Below, in pieces: positions 52,083-61,807 of a DNA stretch of 64,000 nt; position 1 is the stretch's first letter; every line of letters starts with the position of its first letter. A program made the position numbers and the translations under genes. This DNA comes from Clostridiaceae bacterium. GTDB lineage: Bacteria > Bacillota > Clostridia > Lachnospirales > Lachnospiraceae. A model generated the notes under the pieces. That model searched no databases. It was not told the origin of the DNA and was given only the letters and a program-made list of their open reading frames with translations. The stretch is from contig CABJBA010000009.1 in assembly GCA_902363735.1 (NCBI GenBank), positions 1 to 64,000 of the forward strand, read 5' to 3'.

Positions 52083-54188
52083 TTATGAATAATTCTCGCT
52101 TAATTTATTATAGATCAAGCTGATTAAAAAGCACATTCCTCCTCCTGCAATTAACGCAAGAACTCTGGTAATGGAGTTTTCTCCATTTAAATCCACAACA
52201 ATAAATTTAGCCACCATAATAATTGTCAGCACAAGTCCATACAGCCTTATGCTTCTGTTTTTCAATTTAAATCCTGCTGATATACTTCCAATGGCTACCA
52301 TCAGACCTATGATACTGTATGAAACGGAAGTGATGTTTAAATCAAAGAACGACCAGAGCACTGTCCATGTCAGCATCAGATACTTAAAAACAATCCAGAT
52401 TCCAGTTAACAGACTGTTTCCCCTGCTTCCGGAAAGAATAAATTTGCTTTGTACAAGGGTAATGGCTATCAAAGCCAGAGCTGCTGTCAACTGCCAGTAT
52501 ACTCTGTCTGCTGTTCTCATTTCCAGGAGGCCGTAAAAATATAAGGCGGTTGAGACAGTGTAGACTGCCGCCTGCATTCCTTTGTCTTCTTCCAGACCGT
52601 CATTTTTTTCAAAGAAACGAAACTGATCATTTTTCCAGTTCTTAAAATAACCATATCTCAATAAAACAATGGCAGCAGCCACAGCTATGACATAGCCGGT
52701 CACACTGCCGGCGTATCCACTGATGCCGGACAAATTCATGCTGCTGATAAGATTGAAAGGGATGCCAAAGCTGTTTGCCATTACAACTATAATTCCAATT
52801 ATCTTTAAGCCATTGATTTGATTATATTGCCTGGAATTCATGCATCTCCACAGTACATATCCCATAACTCCAAGCTGCATAAGGCCATAAACAGAACAAA
52901 CCCAAAAATCCGAATAATTTCCCACCAGGAAAACAGAATCCAGTAAGGTGATGACTCCAATTAAATAGAGTCTGCTTTCTCCTTTCCAAATCTTCTCACT
53001 TGCAATCAGCAGTAATCCAATTAAAATAATTCCCGTCGGAACTTCATACAATTCTACATTTATAAATAATGAAGCGAAAACCAGAATGACAATATAATAT
53101 CTGGTTAGTGATTTCTCCATACGTTTATAATATACCTGATTTAATATGAACTGAATCAGATGTATTGCAAAAAACAAAAGATAACAGGTTATTGCCTTTA
53201 AATGCAGATAAGTGTAATCTATATAACCAATGAATACAATTGTAAGTATTGTGGTGGCTGCGCTGACAATCAAATAAACAGGAATCATTTTTGTTTTATT
53301 AATTTCTTTATAAAGCAGGTTCATAAAAACATAGATCATAATAATCAATGCTATTTGCACTCCATAACCGTTCAGCAGTCTGCCTGAATCAAAAAAGCCA
53401 TCCACATAACAGCGCAGCAATATGAAGGTGTAACTTACCATTGATAAGATCAGACCTGTTATTAACTCTGCTCTTCCTCTATGGCGGGCTGTATACAGCA
53501 TAACTCCCGATATACAGGAGACAAATACAAACAGCAAAAACAATTCTCCGTCTCCCTGCATGAGCGCCAGACCCAGTATTAAAGTGATACAACTGCCTAT
53601 ATAAGCTATAATTGTTGTAAAAAATAAATTTGTATATTGGGATGAGACCATAAAAAGCACTGCCCACATTCCGGCCAGAAGTATGGACACGTTATTTCCA
53701 ATTAAATGAAAGGCCAGATTCGCTGATAAAATCGCAATAAACAGCAAACCGGCTCCCGTACCAAGAATTATGGAAGTAATAGGGTTCTTTTTTGTTCTTA
53801 TAAGCCAAAATCCTAAAGCTGACAGCACTATACCTGAAAGTGCTATAATAGACAGCTTGATTTCAGGCGTCATCTGGTTCCACACCAATCCGATAAAAGA
53901 AATGGCTGCGACAAAAATAAGTACAGTAGCCAAGGTACCTATGAGGTATTTTCCAACCAGCGCTTCCCTATCTTTCGGCTCATCTTTTTGAATGAATACC
54001 GGACGTTTTTCTTCCTCCGGCTTCTTTGCAGCCGCCGCAAAAGTTCCTGGCATTACAGGTTTCTTCACCGGATTTTGTATTGGTTTTTCACTTTCTGTTT
54101 CAGGGTTTGTTTCAAATGCTTTTACAAGACGTTCCAAATGGGCTACTCTTTGTTCCAGTTGCGCAATTCTCTCTTCTGGTGATTTCAT
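52083..54188 (-). CDS. DUF2339 polytopic membrane protein
   Basis: A 701-residue protein with an N-terminal coiled coil (ERIAQLEQRVAHLERLVKAFE), a Pro-rich linker, the DUF2339 entry motif LVGKYLIGTLATVLIFVAAISF and about twenty hydrophobic helices. AAAGGAGGTG precedes the ATG at 54188. The function is unknown; relatives are often large membrane proteins near envelope genes. It stands alone between dbpA and the DUF1697 gene. Confidence 0.9.
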   Translation of the reverse strand: MKSPEERIAQLEQRVAHLERLVKAFETNPETESEKPIQNPVKKPVMPGTFAAAAKKPEEEKRPVFIQKDEPKDREALVGKYLIGTLATVLIFVAAISFIGLVWNQMTPEIKLSIIALSGIVLSALGFWLIRTKKNPITSIILGTGAGLLFIAILSANLAFHLIGNNVSILLAGMWAVLFMVSSQYTNLFFTTIIAYIGSCITLILGLALMQGDGELFLLFVFVSCISGVMLYTARHRGRAELITGLILSMVSYTFILLRCYVDGFFDSGRLLNGYGVQIALIIMIYVFMNLLYKEINKTKMIPVYLIVSAATTILTIVFIGYIDYTYLHLKAITCYLLFFAIHLIQFILNQVYYKRMEKSLTRYYIVILVFASLFINVELYEVPTGIILIGLLLIASEKIWKGESRLYLIGVITLLDSVFLVGNYSDFWVCSVYGLMQLGVMGYVLWRCMNSRQYNQINGLKIIGIIVVMANSFGIPFNLISSMNLSGISGYAGSVTGYVIAVAAAIVLLRYGYFKNWKNDQFRFFEKNDGLEEDKGMQAAVYTVSTALYFYGLLEMRTADRVYWQLTAALALIAITLVQSKFILSGSRGNSLLTGIWIVFKYLMLTWTVLWSFFDLNITSVSYSIIGLMVAIGSISAGFKLKNRSIRLYGLVLTIIMVAKFIVVDLNGENSITRVLALIAGGGMCFLISLIYNKLSENYS

Positions 54189-54307
54189 TTTGCACCTCCT
54201 TTTCTCCATTTAGTTAAATGGGGCAGTGGGGACTTACTGATAACCGTATTTTACCACCGATGGGTTTTAATTACAACATTCATGATTGTTTTCACACCTC
54301 TATATCG

Positions 54308-54844
54308 TTAGAGTAGTTGTAATATCTTTTTCACAGTATTGGAATTTCTGATGGTAATGCTGTCATATACAGAAGAACCTACAATCTTAGACCACCGTGT
54401 TCTTGAAAAGGTCTTTACAGGGGCAGACCAAAAAATCACTCTGCCGTAAGAGTCAACTGCTTCATACTCTGGTTTGGATTCCCCTACTTCTTTAAACACC
54501 TCATCTGCAGTTACAGGCGGTATTACAAAAATGGCATTATGCTTTGATTCCTCATCTGCTCCCCACCAGTCCGGAGCATGATCAAGAGCGTCCAGTAATT
54601 CAACCGCAGGTATGATTGCAACCGGGACGTTTAACTGGAACTTATTTAAAATCAACGCCTCACATTCTTTCTTTAAGGTTTCCTCATCAGTATTATCACT
54701 GGAGAAAATGATATTTCCGCTGTTAATATAAGTAATTACGTCCTGAAATCCATTTACCTCAAATTGCTTTTTTAATTCAGGCATGGACACCTTATTCTTT
54801 CCTCCCACATTGATTCCGCGCAGCAAAACAATATATCTTTTCAT
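54308..54844 (-). CDS. DUF1697 family protein
   Basis: A 178-residue soluble protein with the DUF1697 start KRYIVLLRGINVGGKNKVSMPELK, then VITYINSGNIIFSSD and the closing FSRTRWSKIVGSSVYDSITIRNSNT. No activity is established for the family. AGGAGG is found upstream. It is a single-gene unit. Confidence 0.9.
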   Translation of the reverse strand: MKRYIVLLRGINVGGKNKVSMPELKKQFEVNGFQDVITYINSGNIIFSSDNTDEETLKKECEALILNKFQLNVPVAIIPAVELLDALDHAPDWWGADEESKHNAIFVIPPVTADEVFKEVGESKPEYEAVDSYGRVIFWSAPVKTFSRTRWSKIVGSSVYDSITIRNSNTVKKILQLL

Positions 54845-54889
54845 AGCAGCTTACCTCCTATTTCTTATTTTTCACTTGACAAATGATTG

Positions 54890-54921
54890 AAAAGGCAGCC
54901 TTATGGTAATGGCTGCCTTTT
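54890..54921 (-). terminator. terminator after the DUF4256 gene
   Basis: A perfect 11-bp stem (AAAAGGCAGCC at 54890-54900, complement at 54911-54921) with a 10-base loop. On the minus strand it ends in GCCTTTTCAATC, just past the stop at 54942. Confidence 0.85.
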
Positions 54922-54941
54922 CTCCTTAAATGTCTCAAAGA

Positions 54942-55484
54942 TCACACTCTCAGCGATCCCCGGAAACCTCTGGAACTATAAAAGGAGGGAGCGCTGTTAT
55001 GATATACAAAAACATGATCATAACGGCAGTCCATAAAAAGGGCGCCTCCAAGTTTCCTGATGTCCGTAGGAGTTTTCACCCAGGCAGAGGTCTTGGTATC
55101 AAATTTCTCAAGCTGCTGCAATTCCCGGTATTGTTTCTCGGTCAGAAGCTCAATGCCCATGGAAGCTGCCATACCTATAGCGTTTCCTGCGGGTTCCACT
55201 CCCTTTTTCTTTCTCTGTTCCTGTCCCTCAGGATCATAACAGGTATTTCTGCGGCCCTGGGGAGTTTCTGCAGAACAATCATAAAATATATATTCCCCTG
55301 TCTTTTCATCCAAGCCCACCACATCAGGTTCTCCTCCGGTTCTTTCCATTTCGCTGAGTGAACTTAGCTTTTCTGCATCAGACTCCAGCCTATTTCTCAC
55401 ATTCTCCCAATCCAGCCCTTTATGCCGGTTCATATGAGTATGGAAACGGTTTTCCAGTACATCCATAAGTTCTGAATATGACAT
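54942..55484 (-). CDS. DUF4256 family protein
   Basis: A 180-residue soluble protein. Recognisable DUF4256 features are MNRHKGLDWENVRNRLE, ERTGGEPDVVG, FYDCSAETPQGRRNTCYD and the closing YNSSRGFRGSLRV-like end (here HNSAPSFYSSRGFRGSLRV). The function is unknown. AAAGGGGG supports the ATG at 55484. Confidence 0.87.
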   Translation of the reverse strand: MSYSELMDVLENRFHTHMNRHKGLDWENVRNRLESDAEKLSSLSEMERTGGEPDVVGLDEKTGEYIFYDCSAETPQGRRNTCYDPEGQEQRKKKGVEPAGNAIGMAASMGIELLTEKQYRELQQLEKFDTKTSAWVKTPTDIRKLGGALFMDCRYDHVFVYHNSAPSFYSSRGFRGSLRV

Positions 55485-55553
55485 AAATATCCCCCTTTGT
55501 TTTGGTTCAAACTGTCTGCTTTCGTTAATACAAAAATAAATAAAGTACAAAAT

Positions 55554-55585
55554 AGCCGCTGATCAGAGGTTTTGAATCAACGGCT
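55554..55585 (-). terminator. weak hairpin after hisB
   Basis: AGCCGCTGAT pairs with ATCAACGGCT apart from one mismatch, giving a 10-bp imperfect stem between hisB and the next gene. On the minus strand the following bases are A/T-rich but not a clear T-run. Confidence 0.45.
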
Positions 55586-55604
55586 GTATTTCCTGGTTAT
55601 TTTA

Positions 55605-56195
55605 TTACAGAACTCCTTTTGTGGACCACACTCCATCAATCCTTGGCTCATACATGGTACCCATGTCAAGGGCCTTGGCAAAAGCCTTAAAGCTGCCCTC
55701 TGCGATATGATGATTATTGAATCCACTGATCTGCTTTAAGTGAAGGTTCATTTCTGCGGAATAGGAAACCGCATAGAAAAAATCCCGTATCATCTCCGTA
55801 TCCATATCTCCGATCTTCGGCACAGTGAATTTCACATCCCATTCAAAATATGGCCTCCCGGATAAATCAATTGCACACAGCATTAGAGTCTCATCCATGG
55901 GAAGAAAAAAATTACCATAGCGTTTAATTCCCTTCTTTTCTCCAAGTGCCTTCTTGACAGCCATTCCAAGGACAATACCCACATCCTCTACCGTATGATG
56001 GGAGTCCACATCCAAATCCCCCTTGCATACCAGTTCAATATCAAACAGGCCATGGCGCGCAAATCCGTTTATCATATGGTCAAAGAATCCTATACCTGTA
56101 CCGGAACTGCAAATGCCTGTCCCATCTAAGTTAAGAGTCATTGCAATATCCGTTTCCTTTGTCGTCCTTTTTATATGCGCAATTCTTGGCTCCAT
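55605..56195 (-). CDS. hisB: imidazoleglycerol-phosphate dehydratase
   Basis: A 196-residue enzyme of histidine synthesis that dehydrates imidazole glycerol phosphate to imidazole acetol phosphate. The two manganese-binding repeats are visible: GIGFFDHMINGFARHG with DSHHTVEDVGIVLG, and FNNHHIAEGSFKAFAKAL. It is the monofunctional form of normal length. No other his gene is adjacent, which is unusual but not rare in this group. GGAGG precedes the ATG. Confidence 0.95.
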   Translation of the reverse strand: MEPRIAHIKRTTKETDIAMTLNLDGTGICSSGTGIGFFDHMINGFARHGLFDIELVCKGDLDVDSHHTVEDVGIVLGMAVKKALGEKKGIKRYGNFFLPMDETLMLCAIDLSGRPYFEWDVKFTVPKIGDMDTEMIRDFFYAVSYSAEMNLHLKQISGFNNHHIAEGSFKAFAKALDMGTMYEPRIDGVWSTKGVL

Positions 56196-56296
56196 TTTTG
56201 TTTCCTCCTCATGCTCCGGATCTTCTGCTCAGCTGTTTCTTGTTACCAAGCATACCATATTATTGAAATCCAGGCAATGATAAACTTGGGAGATAT

Positions 56297-57133
56297 CTAG
56301 CCCCAAAGTTCATTGGCATCAGTAGCACTTCTGTTTAATCTGGAGAAATCCGTTTTAACAAATGAGCTGGTGGACAACAGCAGAAACACCAATCCAATGG
56401 TCAAAATAATAACTAAAGTCATAAAAGGGGTAACTAAAAATCCATTTATATCAACTACCAGCTCCTCCTTCCTCAGTTCGGCAATGGAAAGATGAGTTTT
56501 CTCCAAAACGATCATGCGAAAAAATGCAGTTGCATAGGTCATGGGATTAAGGTAGGCAACAAATCTAAGGGAATCAGGGAGCATGGATAATGGAATGTAG
56601 GCACCGGAAAGGAATGTAAAGGGCATTGTTACTGCCGTCTTGACAATCTGAAAAGTCTGACCATTACGAACCTTGGTTGCCAAAAACAGACCAACACCGG
56701 AAAAAGCAATTCCAATAAAAATCATTGATAAAAGAATGTATACAGGGGTAATCCAGGAAGTGAACTTAATTCCGATAAATAACCCAATTACTAATATCAG
56801 TATTCCCTGTACAGTAGAAACCGTAGCCGCAGATAATAATTGTCCCATTGCGACAGCAATCCTTTTAGCAGGAGAAACCAACACCTCTTTCATAAAACCG
56901 CTGACCATATCGTCAACGGTTGTTGAGGCCAGATTCAAGGCACTTTCAAATACCGTAGTTATAATAACGCCGGAGAGCATATAAGAGATGGGATTTTCAA
57001 TAAAGTCATTTTTAAATATAGCGCCAAATACATAAACAAAGAAAAAGGGGAATATCAGTGAAAAAACAAGCCCTGTTTTATTTCTTACAAAGGCTTTCAA
57101 TCCTCTCTTCCACAATGCAAGTACAGTATTCAT
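56297..57133 (-). CDS. ABC-2 type transporter permease
   Basis: A 278-residue membrane protein with six predicted helices and the ABC-2 fold (LYLLSGVIITTVFESAL-like segment at about 50, FTFLSGAYIPLSMLPDSLRFVAYLNPMTYA near 195). It pairs with the ATPase gene one base upstream to form a DrrAB-like exporter. The substrate is unknown: a drug, lipid or peptide is possible. Confidence 0.9.
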   Translation of the reverse strand: MNTVLALWKRGLKAFVRNKTGLVFSLIFPFFFVYVFGAIFKNDFIENPISYMLSGVIITTVFESALNLASTTVDDMVSGFMKEVLVSPAKRIAVAMGQLLSAATVSTVQGILILVIGLFIGIKFTSWITPVYILLSMIFIGIAFSGVGLFLATKVRNGQTFQIVKTAVTMPFTFLSGAYIPLSMLPDSLRFVAYLNPMTYATAFFRMIVLEKTHLSIAELRKEELVVDINGFLVTPFMTLVIILTIGLVFLLLSTSSFVKTDFSRLNRSATDANELWG

Positions 57134-57134
57134 C

Positions 57135-58055
57135 TTAAGCTTCCTCTCTTATCTTTTTTCCTGTTATCTCCAAAAACACATCATTAAATGTACCTTTTTT
57201 TATCTCTATATTACTAATATATTCTTTATGGACACTAAGGACATCCAATAAACGGGCTAGATCTTCAGCCTCCACTCTATAATAGCCATCTTTTTTTATA
57301 TAACTTAAATCATATTCTGCCAGCAGCCCTTCAAGCTCTGCTTCATTTTTTGTATTGATATATGCCTTGTCCTTTGTGTACTTTTTCTTCAAAGCATAAG
57401 GAGTATCATGAGCTACAATAACACCTCCGTCAATGATTGCAACTTTATTGCATATTTCTGCTTCTTCCATATAATGTGTTGTCAGGAAGATTGTAATATT
57501 TCTTTCCTTCTGAAGCTTAATAATATACTCCCATATATGGGCCCTGGTCTGGGGATCAAGACCGGTGGTAGGTTCGTCAAGAAATAAAACTTTGGGATAG
57601 TGAATTAAACCCCTGGCAATTTCTACACGCCGTTTCATTCCGCCGGACAACGCTCCCACCAGTTTCTTTCTTTCCTTTACCAGATCCACCAGTTTTAAAA
57701 CAAATTGAATTCGTTCTTCTACTTCCCTGCCAGGGATATTGTAAAAGACACAGTGCATTTTTAAGTTTTCTTCAATAGTCATTTTTGCATCCAGAGTTGA
57801 ATCCTGAAACACCACCCCTATGGCTGACCTGACTTCGCCTTTTTGCCGGGTGATGTCTTTGCCGTCAATCAAAAGTGTACCGGTTGTTTTTTCAAATATA
57901 GTACACAGCGTATTGATTGTCGTACTCTTTCCAGCTCCATTGGGACCCAGAAAGGCAAATATACTGCCTTCTTCCACATCAAAAGATATATCATTTACAG
58001 CAACAAAATCACCATACTTTTTGGTGAAGTTTTTAACCTGGATTATTGAACTCAT
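57135..58055 (-). CDS. ABC transporter ATP-binding protein (DrrA type)
   Basis: A 306-residue ATPase: Walker A GPNGAGKST, Q-loop VFQDSTLDAKMTIEENL, signature LSGGMKRRVEIARGL, Walker B VLFLDEPTTGLDPQTR and the switch His in TTHYMEEAE. The C-terminal ~80 residues match the DrrA-type extension. It energises the adjacent ABC-2 permease. No resistance or biosynthesis gene lies beside it to indicate cargo. Confidence 0.93.
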   Translation of the reverse strand: MSSIIQVKNFTKKYGDFVAVNDISFDVEEGSIFAFLGPNGAGKSTTINTLCTIFEKTTGTLLIDGKDITRQKGEVRSAIGVVFQDSTLDAKMTIEENLKMHCVFYNIPGREVEERIQFVLKLVDLVKERKKLVGALSGGMKRRVEIARGLIHYPKVLFLDEPTTGLDPQTRAHIWEYIIKLQKERNITIFLTTHYMEEAEICNKVAIIDGGVIVAHDTPYALKKKYTKDKAYINTKNEAELEGLLAEYDLSYIKKDGYYRVEAEDLARLLDVLSVHKEYISNIEIKKGTFNDVFLEITGKKIREEA

Positions 58056-58125
58056 ACAACGTTAACTCCTCTATGGTTTATATTATCTTTCATAAGTATC
58101 TGCATGTTTCCTCATGGTTATTATT

Positions 58126-59664
58126 TTATACCAGATACGGCTCTAATAACTCATGAAATTCCTTTGTTTTACAATAGGCTTCATAAGAAATCTCAAGATT
58201 CTTTAATTCAGCAGCTAATTCCACAATAAACCGGGGAATATTGTCTTCTGCTATAGCCCCGATTTTTGAGCCTATTCTTGCATTAATTCCCACACCTCCA
58301 TCTACAAATAAATAAAAGCATGGTGTGGGTTTTCCCTCTATCTTTGTTACAAATCCAGCAAATCCCAGAGGTGCTGCGGGGTGTCTGGAACAGCTGTTCA
58401 GACATCCATTAATCTGTATACACGGCAGGCAATCACCAGATATCTGAGCACGTTCCATGGCTTTTACAATATCTTCCGTCAGCCTCTGGCTTTGCTGTAT
58501 TCCAATTTGACAGGTTGGTGTTCCTACACAGGTAATGGTCTTCCCAATGATATCAGACCGGTTGTAATCCTCTGCCATCTCTATCAAAGTGGTCACTTCT
58601 TCTTTTGTCAAATTACGCACCAGTATATCCTGACTCATGGATAAGCGAAGATCAACGTTATCTTTGTCTGAAATAAATTCTAATATTCGTTTTGCTTCTG
58701 CAGCAGGCATCTGTCCGCACAATGGATGGATCACCAATGTATACCGGCCCTTCTGCCTTTGAGGTATGACCAAACCAGGAATATCCAATTGGGGATTCCA
58801 GTCGTTCCGTTTCACCAATTCAGCTTGTATCCCCTCGAAATTCTGTGTACGCTCTGCTTCCTGCAAATGCCGGTCAAAGCATAATAAAAAGTTTTCTATG
58901 CCCATCCGTTTCACAATAAACCGGGAGCGGGCCTTTCCCTTGTTCTCATAATCGCCTTCTTCCTGAAATAAGTTCATCATAGCCTCTATATAATACAGGA
59001 TTCTTTCCGGCTCCACTAACTCAGGATACAAAACAGCAACAGCTGGCCCCCCGCCCAGGCCCCCGCCCAAATAAAGCTGAAAGTACGGTTTTCCCCCCTT
59101 TTCCACTGCAATAAAGCCGATATCATTAATCGTCGCACATCCTGTATCTTCAAATGTTGAGGAAAATGCCGCCTTAAACTTACGGGGAAGCTTATAAGTG
59201 GTAATTCTGTTCTGGAAATACTGGCCAACTAAGACAGCAAATGGCGTAACATCAAATACTTCTTCCGGGTCTACGCCTGACATGGGGGACAGTGTAACAT
59301 TCCGGGGGAAATTTCCGCCGCTACCTCTGGTAAATAACTCATGGTCAATCGCATCACCCATAATATCACAAACAGCATCTATGGACAGTTCATGAAGCTG
59401 AACTGCCTGTCTGGTTGTTAACCGAATTTTTTCTAATTTATATTTATCTGCATAGGAAATAATACAGCCAAGATGATCTCTTGTGACTATTCCGGAGGAA
59501 GTTCTAAGACGAACCATAAATTTCCCCTTTTCCTTCTGGGCATAAACCCCTCTTCCTCCGGAAATTCCTTTGAAATCACCTCTGGATATCTCATCATTGA
59601 TAAACTGGTACCCTTTTTCCCTCAGTTCCTCAATTTCTCCTTTTAACTCATCTGCACTTGTCAT
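58126..59664 (-). CDS. nitrite/sulfite reductase hemoprotein (siroheme, 4Fe-4S)
   Basis: A 512-residue ferredoxin-type reductase with two half-domains. The siroheme/4Fe-4S ligands are CVGTPTC and NGCLNSC (Cys379, 385, 421 and 425), and the first half has GGRGVYAQKEKGKFMVRLR and TTRQAVQLHEL. It reduces sulfite to sulfide or nitrite to ammonia; motifs do not decide which. AAAGGGAG supports the ATG at 59664. It is a single gene behind a palindrome-rich promoter region. Confidence 0.92.
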   Translation of the reverse strand: MTSADELKGEIEELREKGYQFINDEISRGDFKGISGGRGVYAQKEKGKFMVRLRTSSGIVTRDHLGCIISYADKYKLEKIRLTTRQAVQLHELSIDAVCDIMGDAIDHELFTRGSGGNFPRNVTLSPMSGVDPEEVFDVTPFAVLVGQYFQNRITTYKLPRKFKAAFSSTFEDTGCATINDIGFIAVEKGGKPYFQLYLGGGLGGGPAVAVLYPELVEPERILYYIEAMMNLFQEEGDYENKGKARSRFIVKRMGIENFLLCFDRHLQEAERTQNFEGIQAELVKRNDWNPQLDIPGLVIPQRQKGRYTLVIHPLCGQMPAAEAKRILEFISDKDNVDLRLSMSQDILVRNLTKEEVTTLIEMAEDYNRSDIIGKTITCVGTPTCQIGIQQSQRLTEDIVKAMERAQISGDCLPCIQINGCLNSCSRHPAAPLGFAGFVTKIEGKPTPCFYLFVDGGVGINARIGSKIGAIAEDNIPRFIVELAAELKNLEISYEAYCKTKEFHELLEPYLV

Positions 59665-59768
59665 GTTGCTGCACTCCCTTTCCACTTATTTAAACAGTTC
59701 CTAAACCGTTGACTTACGGGATTTTCCATTATACCCTGTTTCAACCTCTGGCATCAGGCAAAGTGAGT

Positions 59769-59827
59769 ATATCTCTGATATTATAGCAAATCCGGCTGAA
59801 AAAATCCATTTTATATCTTGAGATATA
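59769..59827 (-). promoter_or_regulatory. promoter and two palindromes upstream of the nitrite/sulfite reductase
   Basis: A consensus TATAAT (59785-59780, minus strand) overlaps the palindrome ATATCTCTGATAT (59769-59781). A second, better palindrome, TATATCT TG AGATATA, lies at 59812-59827, just upstream of a weak -35 box. The pair suggests an operator for a dimeric regulator; its identity is unknown. Confidence 0.5.
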
Positions 59828-59869
59828 TTTTGCATCAGAGTCTTTGTATTCATTGACATTATACCCAAA

Positions 59870-59904
59870 ACAGAGCCAGCCCTTTTTTTAAAGGCTGGCT
59901 CTGT
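59870..59904 (-). terminator. terminator after leuA
   Basis: A perfect 12-bp stem (ACAGAGCCAGCC at 59870-59881 and its complement at 59893-59904) with an 11-base loop follows the leuA stop. On the minus strand it ends in CTGTTTTGGG. Confidence 0.88.
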
Positions 59905-59914
59905 AGTTTTTATA

Positions 59915-61579
59915 TTAATAGAATAACCGGTTCACTGCACTGAAAATACCCCTGAGGGAAGCCCTGGTAATATTAGAGCTGATTCCCACGCCGTAGGTAA
60001 CCCGGCCGGTCTTTACATCCAGCAAGTGGATATAGGAAGCTGCCTGAGCACCTGAACCGGAAGTGAGCGCATGCTCGCTGTAGTCCAGAACCCGGATCTC
60101 AATACCAAGTTCTTTCTCCAGTCCCTTCTGCACCGCATCAATAGGTCCGTTTCCGACGCCTTCAAAGACTTTCTCGACACCGTGATCATTGTAACGCACT
60201 TTAACCACTGTTGAGAACTCTGTATCGTCTTCTGCTTCCGTAATCTGCGCTTTGCGGAAATGGATAGGCTCTTTCTTTTCTGTATAATTGTTCTTGAACT
60301 CCTGCATAATCTGCTCCGGTGCCACCTCACCCTGCTTTTCGGAAATAGCCTGAATCACATCGGCAAATTCCTTGTGCATGCCCTTTGGAAGCTTGAAACC
60401 GTAGAAGGTATCCATAACAAAAGCTACGCCGCCCTTGCCGGACTGGCTGTTTATACGCACAACCGGCTCATACTGTCTGCCGATATCCGCCGGATCGATG
60501 GGAAGATAAGGAACCTCCCAAAATTGATTCTCTCTCTCGCTCATAGCCTGAACGCCCTTATTGATAGCGTCCTGATGAGAACCGGAAAATGCAGTAAAAA
60601 CAAGCTTTCCTGCATATGGATGTCTGGGGCTTACTTCCATCTTGGTACTGCGTTCATAGACATCTACGATCTCACGCACATTCTCAAGGTTAAGCTGCGG
60701 ATTAATTCCCTGGGAAAACATATTATAGGCAAGAGTCAGCACATCTACGTTGCCGGTTCTCTCTCCATTTCCCAGAAGAGTTCCCTCCACTCTGTCAGCT
60801 CCGGCCAGCAATGCCTGCTCTGCGGCTGCAACTCCGGTTCCCCTGTCATTATGAGGATGAACGCTTAAAATAATACTCTCCCTGTTCTTGAAACGGGTAT
60901 TCATCCATTCAATCTGGTCTGCATAAACATTAGGTGTTGTCATCTCAACAGTGGAAGGGAGATTAATAATAATCTTCTTATCTGCAGTAGCACCCCATGC
61001 CTCCTGTACCGCTGTACTGATATCAAGGGCATACTCTAACTCTGTTCCTGTAAAGCTCTCAGGAGAATACTCCAGAACCACGTCTCCTTCAAAGCCCTGC
61101 ATATACTGCTTCACCCACTCTGCACCCTGGACGGCGATCTCCTTGATCTCATCCATGTTCTTGTTGAAAACAACATCTCTCTGCAAAGTAGAGGTGGAAT
61201 TGTAAATGTGTACAATTGCCTTCTTAACGCCCTGAAGCGCTTCAAAGGTCCTTTTAATCAAATGCTCCCGGCACTGAACCAGAACCTGAATTACCACGTC
61301 ATCAGGAATCAGCTTTCTTTCTACAAGCTGCCTTAAGAAATCAAACTCAATCTGAGAAGCCGCCGGAAAACCGACCTCAACTTCCTTAAAGCCCAGCTTC
61401 AGCAAAAGGTTGAACATCTCCACCTTTTCCTCCACCACCATAGGCTCTACCAAAGCCTGGTTTCCGTCTCTTAAATCAACGCTGCACCAGATGGGTGCTT
61501 TCTCAATCTCTTTATTCGGCCACTGTCTTTCCGGATAATTAATTACCGGTACTCTTCTATATCTCTGATAATTCAGCAT
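59915..61579 (-). CDS. leuA: 2-isopropylmalate synthase (long, fungal-type LeuA)
   Basis: A 554-residue enzyme that condenses acetyl-CoA with 2-oxoisovalerate, the first committed step of leucine synthesis. The start MLNYQRYRRVPVINYPERQWPN and WCSVDLRDGNQALVEPM (metal-binding Asp) mark the LeuA type-2 form; HPHNDRGTGVAAAEQALLAGA carries the metal histidines. The C-terminal ~130 residues are the leucine-binding regulatory domain (YSEHALTSGSGAQAASYI). GGAGGAG precedes the ATG. It has its own promoter and a 230-base leader. Confidence 0.95.
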   Translation of the reverse strand: MLNYQRYRRVPVINYPERQWPNKEIEKAPIWCSVDLRDGNQALVEPMVVEEKVEMFNLLLKLGFKEVEVGFPAASQIEFDFLRQLVERKLIPDDVVIQVLVQCREHLIKRTFEALQGVKKAIVHIYNSTSTLQRDVVFNKNMDEIKEIAVQGAEWVKQYMQGFEGDVVLEYSPESFTGTELEYALDISTAVQEAWGATADKKIIINLPSTVEMTTPNVYADQIEWMNTRFKNRESIILSVHPHNDRGTGVAAAEQALLAGADRVEGTLLGNGERTGNVDVLTLAYNMFSQGINPQLNLENVREIVDVYERSTKMEVSPRHPYAGKLVFTAFSGSHQDAINKGVQAMSERENQFWEVPYLPIDPADIGRQYEPVVRINSQSGKGGVAFVMDTFYGFKLPKGMHKEFADVIQAISEKQGEVAPEQIMQEFKNNYTEKKEPIHFRKAQITEAEDDTEFSTVVKVRYNDHGVEKVFEGVGNGPIDAVQKGLEKELGIEIRVLDYSEHALTSGSGAQAASYIHLLDVKTGRVTYGVGISSNITRASLRGIFSAVNRLFY

Positions 61580-61661
61580 GTCTTATCTCCTCCATAATAT
61601 AAGTCTTCTGTAAATCCGGCTCTCTGCGGTCAGCCTTTTAAATCCTCTTCTAAAAAAACCG

Positions 61662-61748
61662 TCACAGGCTTTGGAGTCGATAAATCACGCTGTATTTCCA
61701 GATAATGAACAACGTAGCTTTTATAGGTCTAACCCCATCTATCATCAT
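61662..61748 (-). CDS. possible leader peptide upstream of leuA (28 codons)
   Basis: In the leuA leader a 28-codon frame starts at ATG 61748 after AAAAGGA and ends in a TGA directly before CGG and seven T. The peptide is rich in Ile, Val and Leu (ten of 28, ending LQSL). Attenuation by branched-chain amino acid supply is possible, but I found no clear stem before the T-run, so this is tentative. Confidence 0.35.
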   Translation of the reverse strand: MMIDGVRPIKATLFIIWKYSVIYRLQSL

Positions 61749-61807
61749 TCCTTTTCGTTAAAATCACATACCTAAGCCAAAAACGGGCTCTGGTAAAATG
61801 TTAAGTT

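Noticed and set aside
60260..60868. A 202-codon plus-strand frame opposite leuA
   Set aside because: It is antisense to a strongly conserved enzyme and has no ribosome site.
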